Made by a program: the position numbers and the translations under genes
Part shown: in pieces, positions 9,801 to 18,241 of the stretch
Position numbering within the stretch: position 1 is the first letter of the stretch
Layout: every line of letters starts with the position of its first letter
Origin: Globisporangium splendens
Taxonomy: Eukaryota > Oomycota > Peronosporomycetes > Pythiales > Pythiaceae
Direction: 5' to 3'
DNA: 64,000 nucleotides
Assembly (NCBI GenBank): GCA_006386115.1
Contig: VFIW01000105.1
Coordinates: 1-64,000, forward strand
Notes under the pieces: generated by a model
Told to the model about the DNA's origin: nothing
Seen by the model: only the letters and a program-made list of their open reading frames with translations
Database searches by the model: none

Positions 9801-11095
9801 CAATACTTCGTGCCAGGAAGTATGTCAATCTCATGACGAACGCCTCTATCGAATGGCAATTCGTCCGGCACTTTGTCTGGGAATATGTCCTCATATTCCT
9901 TGACAAGTTCATACACGGGGTTCGTTTTGAGAGCGTCCCATGACTGCTCCTCGAACCTTTCCTTCCGTGTCTTCTCATCGAACACTTCAGCCTCCGTTGC
10001 TGATACTGTGTTGATGTCTTCTGCATCGTCAACATCGACGATCATGCAGACCTGCGAAATTTCGCCTTTCGCTAGGCTACGCTTCAGCGTCTTCTTGCTC
10101 ATCGATGGCAAGGAAATCAACTCTTCGACTGAGCTTGGAGGATTTTCGACTTCAATGTGACGCATTACGTTGCTGTCACCATCTTCATTGTAGACCAATA
10201 CGTTCACGTATTCACTCGAAGTGACTCTTGCTTGGACACTTCCTTCGTTATCTTGACTTGTACCTTGATCAGGGGCACACGTTGCGCTTGCAACACTTGA
10301 CGATAATTGCTTCTTTTTCTTGGTCATCTTGTCTCGGGATGGCTCTTCGGCTCTTTTCCCATTCATTTCTTCCACGCACATCGCCTCACTCTTAGGGTCG
10401 ATGGCAAAGGAGACAGTCTTTTGTTGGCGCCTGACTGCTCCACCTCCAGCAGTCTTCTTCAAGATGGGTACCGCTCGTGAACATGGGGGGCCATCGCACA
10501 CCGCAATATCACGAGGGTCATCCGGGATCTCTTCCACAGATGTGTAAACCCACACCACTTCATCCGTTGTCACACAGCTCAAGTCAGCATCGTGTGACTT
10601 GTCAACGGAGATCTTCATCTTCACCCAGTCAATGCTGGGTTGATAACGCTTCAACCATGGCATTCCCAGAATCAGATCAAACTTGTCATCGAGGTCGAGT
10701 AAAATAAACTCGTCTTCACCTCGGAAATCTTCACACTTCATTGCCAAGCGCACCACGCGCTTTGGCATCTTCACAGTTGACCCGTTGGCCAACCGGACGA
10801 TCATCGTCTTGTCTTCATTCGCATCAGGCACGAAGACACCATGCCTGGCGATCACTTCATTTCGAACAAAGTTGTTCGACGCACCAGTGTCAACCAAAGC
10901 TCGCAGAGGCGTTGCAATACCGTCTACATGAACTTTGAGAACGATCAAACTTGACGTTTGACTGACACTGTTCTCCCTCGTGGAAACTGCATGTGCATCA
11001 TGCACATTGGGGCCAGAGTCCTGTGTATCCACAAACACAGTCCTCTTTTCCGGGCCAGTGGGAGGCCCCTCCCCTACTGGTCGTTCCCGTTTTTT
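6758..11095 (-). CDS. pol: Ty3/gypsy pol polyprotein, family A element 2 (made by -1 frameshift)
   Basis: The frame is about 88% like element 1 by eye and uninterrupted through all enzyme domains: protease VDTGAS, RT YFDD with the upstream FSAIDLKDGFYQI block, RNase H CDANDYAIG, integrase HHCC finger, and SDRDTRF plus HPETDGQTERVN of the catalytic core. After the core it keeps the GPF/Y-like linker (LLPRYIGPFRVVK) and the FYVGRLKPYLP segment. It then runs into the neighbouring LTR at 6856, so the native chromodomain end is replaced by about 33 LTR-encoded residues. The first GTG or ATG in this frame is at 11038, but homology with element 1 extends up to the slippery site. Confidence 0.9.
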   Translation of the reverse strand, partial: KKRERPVGEGPPTGPEKRTVFVDTQDSGPNVHDAHAVSTRENSVSQTSSLIVLKVHVDGIATPLRALVDTGASNNFVRNEVIARHGVFVPDANEDKTMIVRLANGSTVKMPKRVVRLAMKCEDFRGEDEFILLDLDDKFDLILGMPWLKRYQPSIDWVKMKISVDKSHDADLSCVTTDEVVWVYTSVEEIPDDPRDIAVCDGPPCSRAVPILKKTAGGGAVRRQQKTVSFAIDPKSEAMCVEEMNGKRAEEPSRDKMTKKKKQLSSSVASATCAPDQGTSQDNEGSVQARVTSSEYVNVLVYNEDGDSNVMRHIEVENPPSSVEELISLPSMSKKTLKRSLAKGEISQVCMIVDVDDAEDINTVSATEAEVFDEKTRKERFEEQSWDALKTNPVYELVKEYEDIFPDKVPDELPFDRGVRHEIDILPGTKYCITRQWPLPREQVVAIDEFFAQRAEAGHVRESKSPHCSPTFCVKKATGGWRIVHAFNKLNDATIPAQTPVPRKDMILDGMVGSTVFSAIDLKDGFYQIRMREDDVPLTAVSTPSGMLWEWLVMPQGLKNAPATFNRMVTNLLRPLRGFAPSYFDDIFVHSKTTGEKSDVDVHLDHLRQVFQVMRENKLYANLKKCIFFAPEIPVLGCFVGKHGVRVDPEKVKAIDDWPIPQNVKQLRQWLCLANYLHKYTRNYAALVQPLTQLLKKDVEWKWSKDHQSAFEEAKRSLREAPVLALPNHDKPFHVVCDANDYAIGCALMQHDDEGHERVVSYQSRQLRPAERNYPVHDKELLAMKYSLVKFRVYLLGEERFAIYTDHASLRTAVKTPHLSQRMARWFSFFAEHNFVVHYKPGKTNILADALSRRPDYDPKTKSEDTDGACRLCEDVQAIAVQATTTVREDIVEGYKSDETCQDLLKYFKDPSDKALQGLPSRTRSRVHRFRVHNGLLYYAVEQGDTARVVVPNDEGLRHRLLYEYHDSPSGGHLGREKTFLSLSRDYYWPHMYKWVRKYVRTCEICQRVKPSGSTQAPLRSLAVPSDSWKSVSMDFIFGLPRDKHGRNGILVFVDRFSKMVHLAPVSDKISAEMTAKVFVDVVFRLHGLPVEIVSDRDTRFTSKFWRALFGLLDTKLSMSTAAHPETDGQTERVNRVLEDVLRSYATSFKEWSEFLPLAEFALNNSTHVSTGHSPFYVNYGIHPRVPVSIMGEVSTLSEGGTTAKGNKPQSSYDLNAVAELKANFDSMKPLNDITSREEQQVDDFIVRRQAVVRFVRDAIAKAQDLQKEQADRSGRKNKQVYKINDLVLLSTANLREHAVSNLGSSKLLPRYIGPFRVVKCNGDAYTLDIPKRMRLHPTFYVGRLKPYLPSGSANPTEPLADDQVDPEVAPPAREESVTHRHGASSRHKGAEAHQRTRPLLSPTREGDHDTPSCNGLRLPLHARWLFVCVTHHLVEVHCGCEDIG
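6857..7029 (+). pseudogene. C-terminal coiled-coil end of plus-strand accessory ORF, element 2
   Basis: This open stretch encodes a Leu/Glu/Arg heptad-rich segment ending RLPKAL and a stop. It continues the frame seen in element 4 (39013-39885), whose end was lost by insertion. Here the N-terminal part is missing because the LTR of element 1 abuts at 6856. It lies opposite the 3' part of pol of element 2. Confidence 0.6.
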
Positions 11096-12129
11096 GAACG
11101 TTGGGAACGATCGAACCCACGGCCGCGACCGTAGTTGTTCGAGCGCGAACCCTGTGTCGTTTGCCGATCAGGCAAAGACACTTTGCAGTTCCGAGCGAAG
11201 TGACCCGACTTCCCACAACGGAAACATTTTCCATCGTTGCGAGGACGTTCATTTCCAGGCGTGGAAATGTACGAGATGTCCATCGGCTCTGGACCATCGT
11301 GCGCAACATTCGCTTGTCTTGGTGGCCTTGACGGAAACCCTTGGAACTTGGCTTGCTTGATGCTGAACTCTTCTTGCATCGCACGGCTGATGGCTTCGTC
11401 CAGCGTCTTGGGATACTCACGGAACAATTGGTTCCGGATTGGCCCGTCGTTCAGACCCGTCATGAACGTCACAACTTGCGTCGGAACGTCAATCGGCTCG
11501 TCCACGATGCTTGAGACCAGGAAGCGCGCTCGTTGTGCATACGAATGCAGATCGAAACGGCCTTGGCGAAGCTTGAGGAACTCGGCACGCGCACGGAACT
11601 CACTCTGCGGTGGCTCAAACGCTGTCTTGAGCTCTGCCTTGAAGTCTTCGTAGCTGTAGAAGCAGTTTGGATCCGACAAACGCTTCCCATAAGCCCAGCT
11701 CTTTGCACGACCCGCAAGGTTGGACATCGCGAACAACACTTGCTGCATTGGGTCACGAAGTTGTCTTGCAGTGATAGCTGCATCCAACTCGACGAACCAT
11801 CTCGAAAGAGGTTCGTTCTCTCCGCCACGATACGGAGAGACGTCCAGCTTCAGCGGCACCGTCCTGAAGGACGAAACAGGGGTTGCGACCTGCTTTCGAG
11901 ATTCAATAATCTCGTGGTGCATGAAACTGACCGCGGCGTTCTTCTGGTCTTCAGGAGACGCCGATCGTAGCAGGCTGATTACAGCAGCCTCCCCGATGAT
12001 GTTTCGCATGCGCTCAAGCGCCGACCACTCATAAGAAGACAAATGAGGAAAATACTCATTCGTCAACTCGACAGTTTCCGGTACTGCTGGACCGAGTGGC
12101 ACATCTACTCCTTCCATGTTCTCAGACAT
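11074..12129 (-). CDS. gag: Ty3/gypsy gag, family A element 2
   Basis: Same protein as the gag of element 1, about 350 residues, with the conserved capsid blocks (ELTNEYFPHLSS, LDVSPYRGGENEPL, AGRAKSWAYG) and the zinc knuckle CFRCGKSGHFARNC. The open frame extends upstream to 12171 without an ATG. ATGs at 12129 and 12117 are the plausible starts; 12129 is used. The frame has no breaks. Confidence 0.88.
   Translation of the reverse strand: MSENMEGVDVPLGPAVPETVELTNEYFPHLSSYEWSALERMRNIIGEAAVISLLRSASPEDQKNAAVSFMHHEIIESRKQVATPVSSFRTVPLKLDVSPYRGGENEPLSRWFVELDAAITARQLRDPMQQVLFAMSNLAGRAKSWAYGKRLSDPNCFYSYEDFKAELKTAFEPPQSEFRARAEFLKLRQGRFDLHSYAQRARFLVSSIVDEPIDVPTQVVTFMTGLNDGPIRNQLFREYPKTLDEAISRAMQEEFSIKQAKFQGFPSRPPRQANVAHDGPEPMDISYISTPGNERPRNDGKCFRCGKSGHFARNCKVSLPDRQTTQGSRSNNYGRGRGFDRSQRSKNGNDQ
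11089..11095 (-). promoter_or_regulatory. Programmed -1 ribosomal frameshift site, element 2
   Basis: A AAA AAC in the gag frame, followed by GGG AAC GAC CAG TAG as in element 1. After a -1 slip the frame reads KRERPVGEG and on into protease, parallel to element 1. The G-rich run just downstream could help form a stimulatory structure, but none was folded. Confidence 0.85.
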
Positions 12130-12216
12130 AGACGGATGTAGGTCTTGGACAGGAATGCGCGAAGTGCTCAAAGCCGCTTCGTCAAACCTTTCTTGGCTTG
12201 GTCGCTGGAAGGACCG

Positions 12217-12231
12217 CTCGAAGTGCTACCA
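12217..12231 (-). other. Primer binding site, element 2
   Basis: TGGTAGCACTTCGAG on the minus strand, two bases after the LTR end. It matches the other elements over the first ten bases. Confidence 0.75.
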
Positions 12232-12233
12232 GG

Positions 12234-12885
12234 TGTAATGGGGCGCTGTTCACAACAGTCCCCAAAACACGGCACACACGCTTGTGCGACGAGGAAGCAA
12301 TCCCGACTTGGAGGGAGAGAAGAACGACTTGAGGGCTTGAGAGAAAATTTGCAACTGAATTGAAAAGGTTATGGTTCCTGTCGCTACTTGTAAATGAAAC
12401 CCCGAGGGCTCCTAGAGGTTTTATAACTAAAACCTAAACATGCACAATAAAACCTATGAATCTGATATATAAAACCTTGGGTACACTGAGGTTGAACCCA
12501 GGGGATCTTCGAGAAACTTGAACTTGAAGTCCCGTGGAAAATTCCCTGCAAAGTGATTGGCTACAGCCACTCACTTTAGGTGGCAGAGACACGTTGATCT
12601 CATCACCTGTGCAGTTTCCCAAGTAGGAACCATCACTCAGTACTTGATTAGTACATGGATGTCATCACTCTGTACTGGTTAGTACATGCGAACAACATTC
12701 TGCACTGATCAGCACAGAGAGCGCTCGTGACGTCATGGGATGACGTCACATGTGCATGTGGGTACTGTCGTACTGTAATCCCTTTGTTATTTGTCTCTCC
12801 ACAATGCACACTGAAGGTGGTGTGTGGCACACTAGATCTGAGAACAGATCCACCTTCATGTAATGGCTAGGCATAGCCCATTACA
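12234..12885 (-). repeat. Family A LTR, 5' LTR of element 2
   Basis: A 652-base LTR from TGTAAT to ATTACA. On the minus strand it begins with a near-palindrome built on TGTAATGG and CCATTACA. It has the TGACGTCA pair, then several short inverted repeats built on GTACTGATTAGTAC-like words (12636-12715), and a minus-strand TATATA near 12459-12470. It is very close to the LTR at 38288-38936. Confidence 0.85.
12728..12748. promoter_or_regulatory. Paired CRE-like sites in LTR
   Basis: TGACGTCA at 12728-12735 and 12741-12748, spaced 13 bases start to start. This is the same arrangement as in the other family A LTRs. Confidence 0.6.
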
Positions 12886-13252
12886 GGAACTGTTTATTTG
12901 TTGGGGGTTGCCCTCTGCAGGACACCCTGAGTTATCTTTAGTTCACTATCTAGCATAGTGAACTTCCGCTTATTTCAATGTGGACATAAGTGAATGGCTC
13001 TGAATTGCCGTGTTATTCAATTGGTCTAAAAGCATATAGTTTTAGCCTATGAGAGTCGTGTCTGTGACCGGCCTCTAATCAGAGTAGCTTGCTACCTTTG
13101 TGGTTCGAGTAAGTGCGGCGAACCTAATGGCTCGGCTGCTTTGGTGTTTCTCGTAGCTAAGTACGGAAACATTAGTTGCATGCGGACTTAGTCCAATGTG
13201 AACAGATTGAGCTGAGTTGCTGCGGTGCAACTTAGCGTGTGACCCCGTTACA
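12886..13252 (-). repeat. Truncated family B LTR
   Basis: This aligns with the last 367 or so bases of the LTRs at 39886-40433 and 47936-48483, ending in the same CCCGTTACA. Its first 180 bases are missing because the family A LTR abuts at 12885. Its other end interrupts the family C gag at 13253. It marks two nested insertion events. Confidence 0.8.
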
Positions 13253-14173
13253 CTTGTCGACGGTTTTCTTTCGAACCGTCGAGGATTGTACCAATGAGAG
13301 ATTCATTGGCTCCGCTCCGTTATTACGCGGAGAGGGCTTCGCGTGCCGGAGTTGCGCGGCACGGTGGGGGTTCGCGTGAAGCTGTGCTTGCTCCGCGGTG
13401 AAGTCTTCTCGCAATGCTAGAGCGATTGCTTGCTCTAGTGTTTCCGTGTATTCCCGGAATAGGTGGGTCTTGACGGGACCGTCCATCAAGCCTTTCATGA
13501 ACGTGTCGACTTGCGTCGCCATGTCAATCGGCTCTGACACGATACTTGATACCAAGTATCGAGCATGTTGGATATACGCGTGAAGGTCGCGCCTGTCCTG
13601 TCGGATCTCAAGGAATTCCGTGCGAGTACGGAATTCCGACTTTGGTGGCTCAAAAGCGGCTCGAATGTCGCTTTTGAATCCCGCAAGTGTGCGGAAGCAG
13701 TGGTGGTCGGCCATTCGTCGACCGAATGCCCAGCTCTTCGCTCTCCCAGTCAGCTTGGACATCGCGAAATCGACCTGTTGCTCTGGGTCATGGATTTGCC
13801 CAGAGCGAACCGCGGCGTCGATTTCAACGAACCATCGGAGGAGAGGCTCCTTGTCTCCTCCGCCACACTTCGCGACGTCAAGCTTCACAGCCTTCTGTCG
13901 TGGGGGTTGTACCTGCGCAGTAACTGCGCGGGTTGCTTCTCTTCCACGCTCCTCGGCCTCCTTCTGCAGGAACTCAATTGCCGTGAGGCGATGCTGCTCT
14001 GGCGGGCAGGTGGCAAGGATGGCGAAGATAGACTTTTCGCCAACGACCTTCCCCAGTCGTTGCAGGTCGCTCCACTCGAGGTCGCTCAAGTGGAGACAAT
14101 CATCCCGTGTGATTGTTGGACTCGCTGTTGACGCGGGATCGACACCCATCATGGTTTCTTCGTCAGCATTCAT
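13253..14173 (-). pseudogene. gag: Truncated gag of a family C Ty3/gypsy element
   Basis: The first 300 or so residues of a gag related to the family A protein: CLHLSDLEWSDLQRL near the start, LDVAKCGGGDKEPLLRWF, LTGRAKSWAFG and FEPPKSEFRTRTEF. It is cut by the family B LTR at what looks like the first Cys of the zinc knuckle (VDKC). Nucleocapsid and the whole of pol are therefore absent here. The ATG at 14171-14173 is used; one at about 14152 is an alternative. Confidence 0.8.
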
Positions 14174-14205
14174 TGCTGACGGCTTGCACTCTGTGGCTGG
14201 ACGGA

Positions 14206-14221
14206 CCACAAAGTGCTACCA
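14206..14221 (-). other. Primer binding site, family C element
   Basis: TGGTAGCACTTTGTGG on the minus strand, two bases from the LTR, matching the family A sites. Confidence 0.7.
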
Positions 14222-14223
14222 GG

Positions 14224-14616
14224 TGTAACGAGACAGCCCGTTACACGGCGTACACTCGCGTTGAGGAAGCGCAGGCGAGAGGAAGGGCACAGCGGTAACG
14301 CTGCGTCCAAAGAGAAGGAAGGGAGCTTTGCGCGATAACGTGCAAAAAGAGAAGTGAATTGAAATCTTCAGGTCTGAAATGCAAATCTGATGGGTTGTTC
14401 CTACGGCGTCTCCGGTTGGTAGATAGTCGGGTGTTCAATCCGACTATCATCCAATGAGATTAAACTTTAATGGAATGTTCTTATTGGTTAAAAATGCAAC
14501 TGGTTGCATAGAGTGTTCATGGGTTAGCGGGTGGGTTTGGAGAGAGTGGTGGAACCCGTGTGGGTGTGACCCACACTCTGTACCCAAGAACCCATGTGGT
14601 GGGAAGCTCCATTACA
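14224..14616 (-). repeat. Family C LTR, 5' LTR
   Basis: A 393-base LTR starting TGTAACGAGACAGCCCGTTACA, itself a near-perfect inverted repeat, and ending CCATTACA. A second copy is at 37137-37532. It forms the right border of the first retroelement nest. Confidence 0.85.
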
Positions 14617-14994
14617 GTTGATCTACTCATGTAAGAGCATTTCTACTCGAGCATACAAGAGCACCGACGTTTAAATTGACAAGAAGAGCAACTTGAAGCC
14701 AAGTGCGCAAGCGTTTTTACAAGCATCCTTGACATGACTGTAAAGCACCGCACGCCTATCCCTGAGCTCAGCCTCTTGCAGTCACGACTACAGAAATGGA
14801 CATCGCAACGTCAAAATGAGTGTGTTTGCATTTTTGTTCTCTTGTGATAAAGTGCACTTTGTAGCGACACACATACCTCGCAGCAGTGTGTTTGTAAAGC
14901 TTAATAATGCGCCACCAAGGCATTCGTCTGTCGCGTCGTCATTCAACCACGAGACTAGGAATAAATTCTAAAGTTCAATCCGGAAAGCCCCAAT
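14617..14994. other. Spacer, no gene seen
   Basis: AT-richer sequence between the retroelement border and the end of the first bZIP gene. It should hold that gene's 3' untranslated region. Nothing else was recognised. Confidence 0.6.
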
Positions 14995-16119
14995 CTACTC
15001 GGTGTCGCTGTCTGCCTGAACGTCATTTGAGTGGCGGTCGTTGTCGCTTTCAGTGCTGCTTCCGCTAGCACTGCCTCCGCCACTGAGGGTGCTGTTCTCT
15101 ATTGTCTCGAGCTGGTCTAGCTGTTGCTTCTTAGTAACCGGTCCAGCGATGAACATGGCGTCGTGGAGGCTACCAAGCACGGCCATGAACGCCGAGAGGA
15201 AGTCGACTTCGGACTCGTACTTGTAGATCTTGCCCGAGTCGCGGCTGAAGTAGAACCGGTTCCCGACTGTGTACTCCATCTCGAGGCCCACGAGCTTCTG
15301 CACGAGCGCTTCGTTCCGCAGCACATGGGGAAACATTTGTTCCACCGTCGCGCGCGTTAAGCAGACGTGGAGCACGGCGTTGGCCGACACAACGGCTGTC
15401 GTCGGCTCGTCCGATAGGACCACCTGGAGCTCCGTGAGTCGGTAGTGCAGCGACGCGTGGTTGACCGAGAAGAACTCCCAGTTTTGCAGCAGCCTCTTCG
15501 TGCCACCGTTCCCGCAAAACGCCATGTTGGTCTCCATCAAAGTGTTGATAAATACGGCCTGGCGCGCCGACGGTCGCAATGCCACGCCTCCATTCTGGTC
15601 CATGGAACTCTTGCTGTTCAGGCTGCTGTGACGATGGTTGTGTCGATAATGCGAGGGCAGTGGGATTCCGGTCTCAAAGAGCGTAAAGTACTCGACCACG
15701 ACACGCGAGAACGAGCCACCGTTTGTGTGCGGTGCGTGCAGCACGAGGTCCTGGAGGAAGCCGCCGTACACCTGGAGACTCTGCACTTCCTGCTTCAGGT
15801 CCTGCACCTCGCTCTCGAGGCTCTCAACGTAGTTTTTGCGTCGCGAGCGGTACAATTTGCCGCGCTCGCTGTTGGACATGCGGCGCGAGCGCTTCTTTCT
15901 GGCAGGCGTCGTCTCTTTCTTCAGTAATGACGACGATGGCTCAGCGGATAACGTCACGGCAGCAGACGACAGCAGCGCGAACGGCGACGGACAGCGACTC
16001 GGTCTGTGCGGGTGGACGGGCGGCATGGCGGCGTATACAGTGGCCTCGGACGTCTCCATCGGGTCGCAGATCGCAGCGATCGCCATGCGCTGGTCGCGAG
16101 GCGCCATAGCCGCTGCCAT
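14995..16119 (-). CDS. bZIP transcription factor, oomycete NSERGK type (paralogue 1)
   Basis: A 374-residue, single-exon protein. Residues 74-117 form a bZIP: basic stretch RKKRSRRMSNSERGKLYRSRRK, then leucines at 101, 108 and 115. The invariant Asn (83) and Arg (91) keep the normal spacing, but the usual Ala-Ala between them is Arg-Gly and the Ser/Cys before the Arg is Tyr. The C-terminal half, from about residue 135, is a conserved domain shared with three neighbours (SFSRVVVEYF, ANAVLHVCLTRATVEQMFPHVL, NRFYFSRDSGKIYKYESEVDF). It resembles NTF2/SnoaL-like folds, which is inference. An acidic Ser-rich tail follows. Nuclear DNA binding is expected. Confidence 0.8.
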   Translation of the reverse strand: MAAAMAPRDQRMAIAAICDPMETSEATVYAAMPPVHPHRPSRCPSPFALLSSAAVTLSAEPSSSLLKKETTPARKKRSRRMSNSERGKLYRSRRKNYVESLESEVQDLKQEVQSLQVYGGFLQDLVLHAPHTNGGSFSRVVVEYFTLFETGIPLPSHYRHNHRHSSLNSKSSMDQNGGVALRPSARQAVFINTLMETNMAFCGNGGTKRLLQNWEFFSVNHASLHYRLTELQVVLSDEPTTAVVSANAVLHVCLTRATVEQMFPHVLRNEALVQKLVGLEMEYTVGNRFYFSRDSGKIYKYESEVDFLSAFMAVLGSLHDAMFIAGPVTKKQQLDQLETIENSTLSGGGSASGSSTESDNDRHSNDVQADSDTE

Positions 16120-18241
16120 CTATGCTGCTGGGTGTATTTGTGGTTGGAAGTCGTTAAGTTCGCACTTGCTTGCTCAGCGGAATTCCGGCAAACGAAGTGC
16201 GTTGCGCTCGAGGTGATTCAGGTACTGACTGACGCGAGTCGTTTGCTGTGCGTGTCGAGCGTGAGTGCGGGGGGGAAGGGTGGGCGATGACGTGAGTCGT
16301 CACCGTTGACGCAAAAGGAGCACACAACACAAAAGGATAGCGAGGGAGAGAGAGAGAGAGCGAGCGAGAGAGAGAGGTGGAGAGGTGGCTGTTTGCCAGG
16401 CTGATACACAAGCAAACACGAACCGCGAGGTGTCCCACCTCGGTAATTTACCTTTTGTAATTTATGTCTCCACAGTGAAATGGAAGAGGGCGGTTGCTGC
16501 GAAGAGAAAGCTCTGAAAGCCCCTTTCCGCTTCTGACCAGTCATTTTCACTGGTGCTTGTAAATCGCATTGCGCAAGGAGTTGTGATCGAGTCAGCAAGC
16601 AAGGTGGATTGTGAGCACTGATAAATGCGCCATCGTTGCAAAATCTGCCTCAACAAACGACCCAGTCCCTTTTTAATAAGAATCGCCCTTTTCTCCAGTA
16701 TTTCTTACGGTTGTGAATGCGCCTTTTTCTTAACTTACGAACCAGCGCATTCAAAGGACTCTGCGTGAGTGATGCCATCCGCAGACCATTGTACCAGCTG
16801 TCACTCCTCAGCCACACACACACATCAGCACACATTGCAGCACGATTTGCGTCAGTGGTTCACCAATCACTCGACCCACGACAAAGAAATCATATTGGAA
16901 GTGCCATCCATCCTCACGACACGAGCGCCATGGATAGAAGAGAAAGGGAGACACGTCATTTATACGAAATGGGGACGCAAGATAAAAGGGGAGTCAGTTG
17001 AGATTGAATTTGTTCGCGCACAGAGATCGTCACGGAAAGAAATAAAAGTGGTGGCTGACGCCACGTGGACAACAGCCAAAGAAATTGCGCATCCGTGAAG
17101 AAAACACTTCACGAAAGATCTCCTTTCGCACTCCTGTTGACGACAAAATCGAAGTGCTTGATAGCAAAATGGCAGACGAGGGTCTCATCCCTATGAACTA
17201 GAGTATGTAGCGTATGGATGTCTGATATGAGCTCGTTGTTTGCGCTTGAGGAAAAGTCGACTTACAATTTGTGATGTGCTGGAATGCCAACCACTCACTA
17301 GCGATCAAAGGCCAAAAGCGCACGCCGCCTGCAGACAAAAATGCAACAGCACAACTAGAAGGGGACTTTTCGAGTAAGTGCTGCACGGCTTTGGGTTTTG
17401 CTCGGACGTGGGGTAACTTGGATTTTCTCTTCACACAATTCCTTTTCACGATCTGACACGACCAAGCGACACGGGGTTCTTGAGATTCGCCTGTCCTCTC
17501 GCTCGTGATCATAGCGCGGCTGGCAAAAGATCTTCAGCAATGCGTAATTTACAACAACAAAAAAGCACTTTACATGTTGCGCTTGCATGCTGATATTTGT
17601 GCCGAGTGCATAGTCACAAAGTGACGTGCACATTCGGACGAGAATGCCTCAATAAACGTCGAGTACAACGAGGCTTCTCTCTCTCTCTCTCTCTCTCTCT
17701 TTGCACATCACCACTGTGGTGTGTGTTATATTTCCGACATTTTTTACCGTCGTTCTCAACACGGTGCGTAGTTTCTTGTGCGGCCTGTTTTTACTTCCTG
17801 AGCCGCATCTGCTGGTTGTCATCGCGCCGACTGTGTGCGCGTGTTGGTTGTGCGGTCGCGATGGGTGAGTGACGACGACAGAACGGGTGGCTGACAACGG
17901 TACACCGGCGGCGTTGGTCACGACGCGATCGTGTGTCAGGCACAAGAACGAGGTGAGTTATGAAGAGAACGTCAGAATCAGGTCGAGCGTAATGCGCATA
18001 TCCGTACTGTAAAGGACTTCGAGGCAACTTCAATTTGTCCACACACTGCGCCAAAATTGGCATGCTTGCACATTTACATAGATGCCAGGCGTTGGGAATT
18101 TATATATACAGGGAATAGATTACACACGCATTGATACAACTGACGGACAACCAATGCATGTTGCATCTCTCCTTTGCATGCGGAAAGGAGATGCGCGTGA
18201 TTGTGGCCGCTCAAGATAGGACCCTCACGTGATGGATTTAT
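16120..18241. other. Intergenic region with simple repeats
   Basis: About 2.1 kb between two minus-strand bZIP genes. It contains a GA-rich run at 16345-16377 and a (TC)n tract at 17676-17700. The open frames here look random in composition. It should hold the promoter of the bZIP gene ending at 16119. Confidence 0.6.
17676..17700. repeat. (TC)n microsatellite
   Basis: About twelve TC units in a row. Similar but shorter pyrimidine or purine runs lie at 16345-16377 and 29770-29787, upstream of other genes in the island. Confidence 0.8.
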
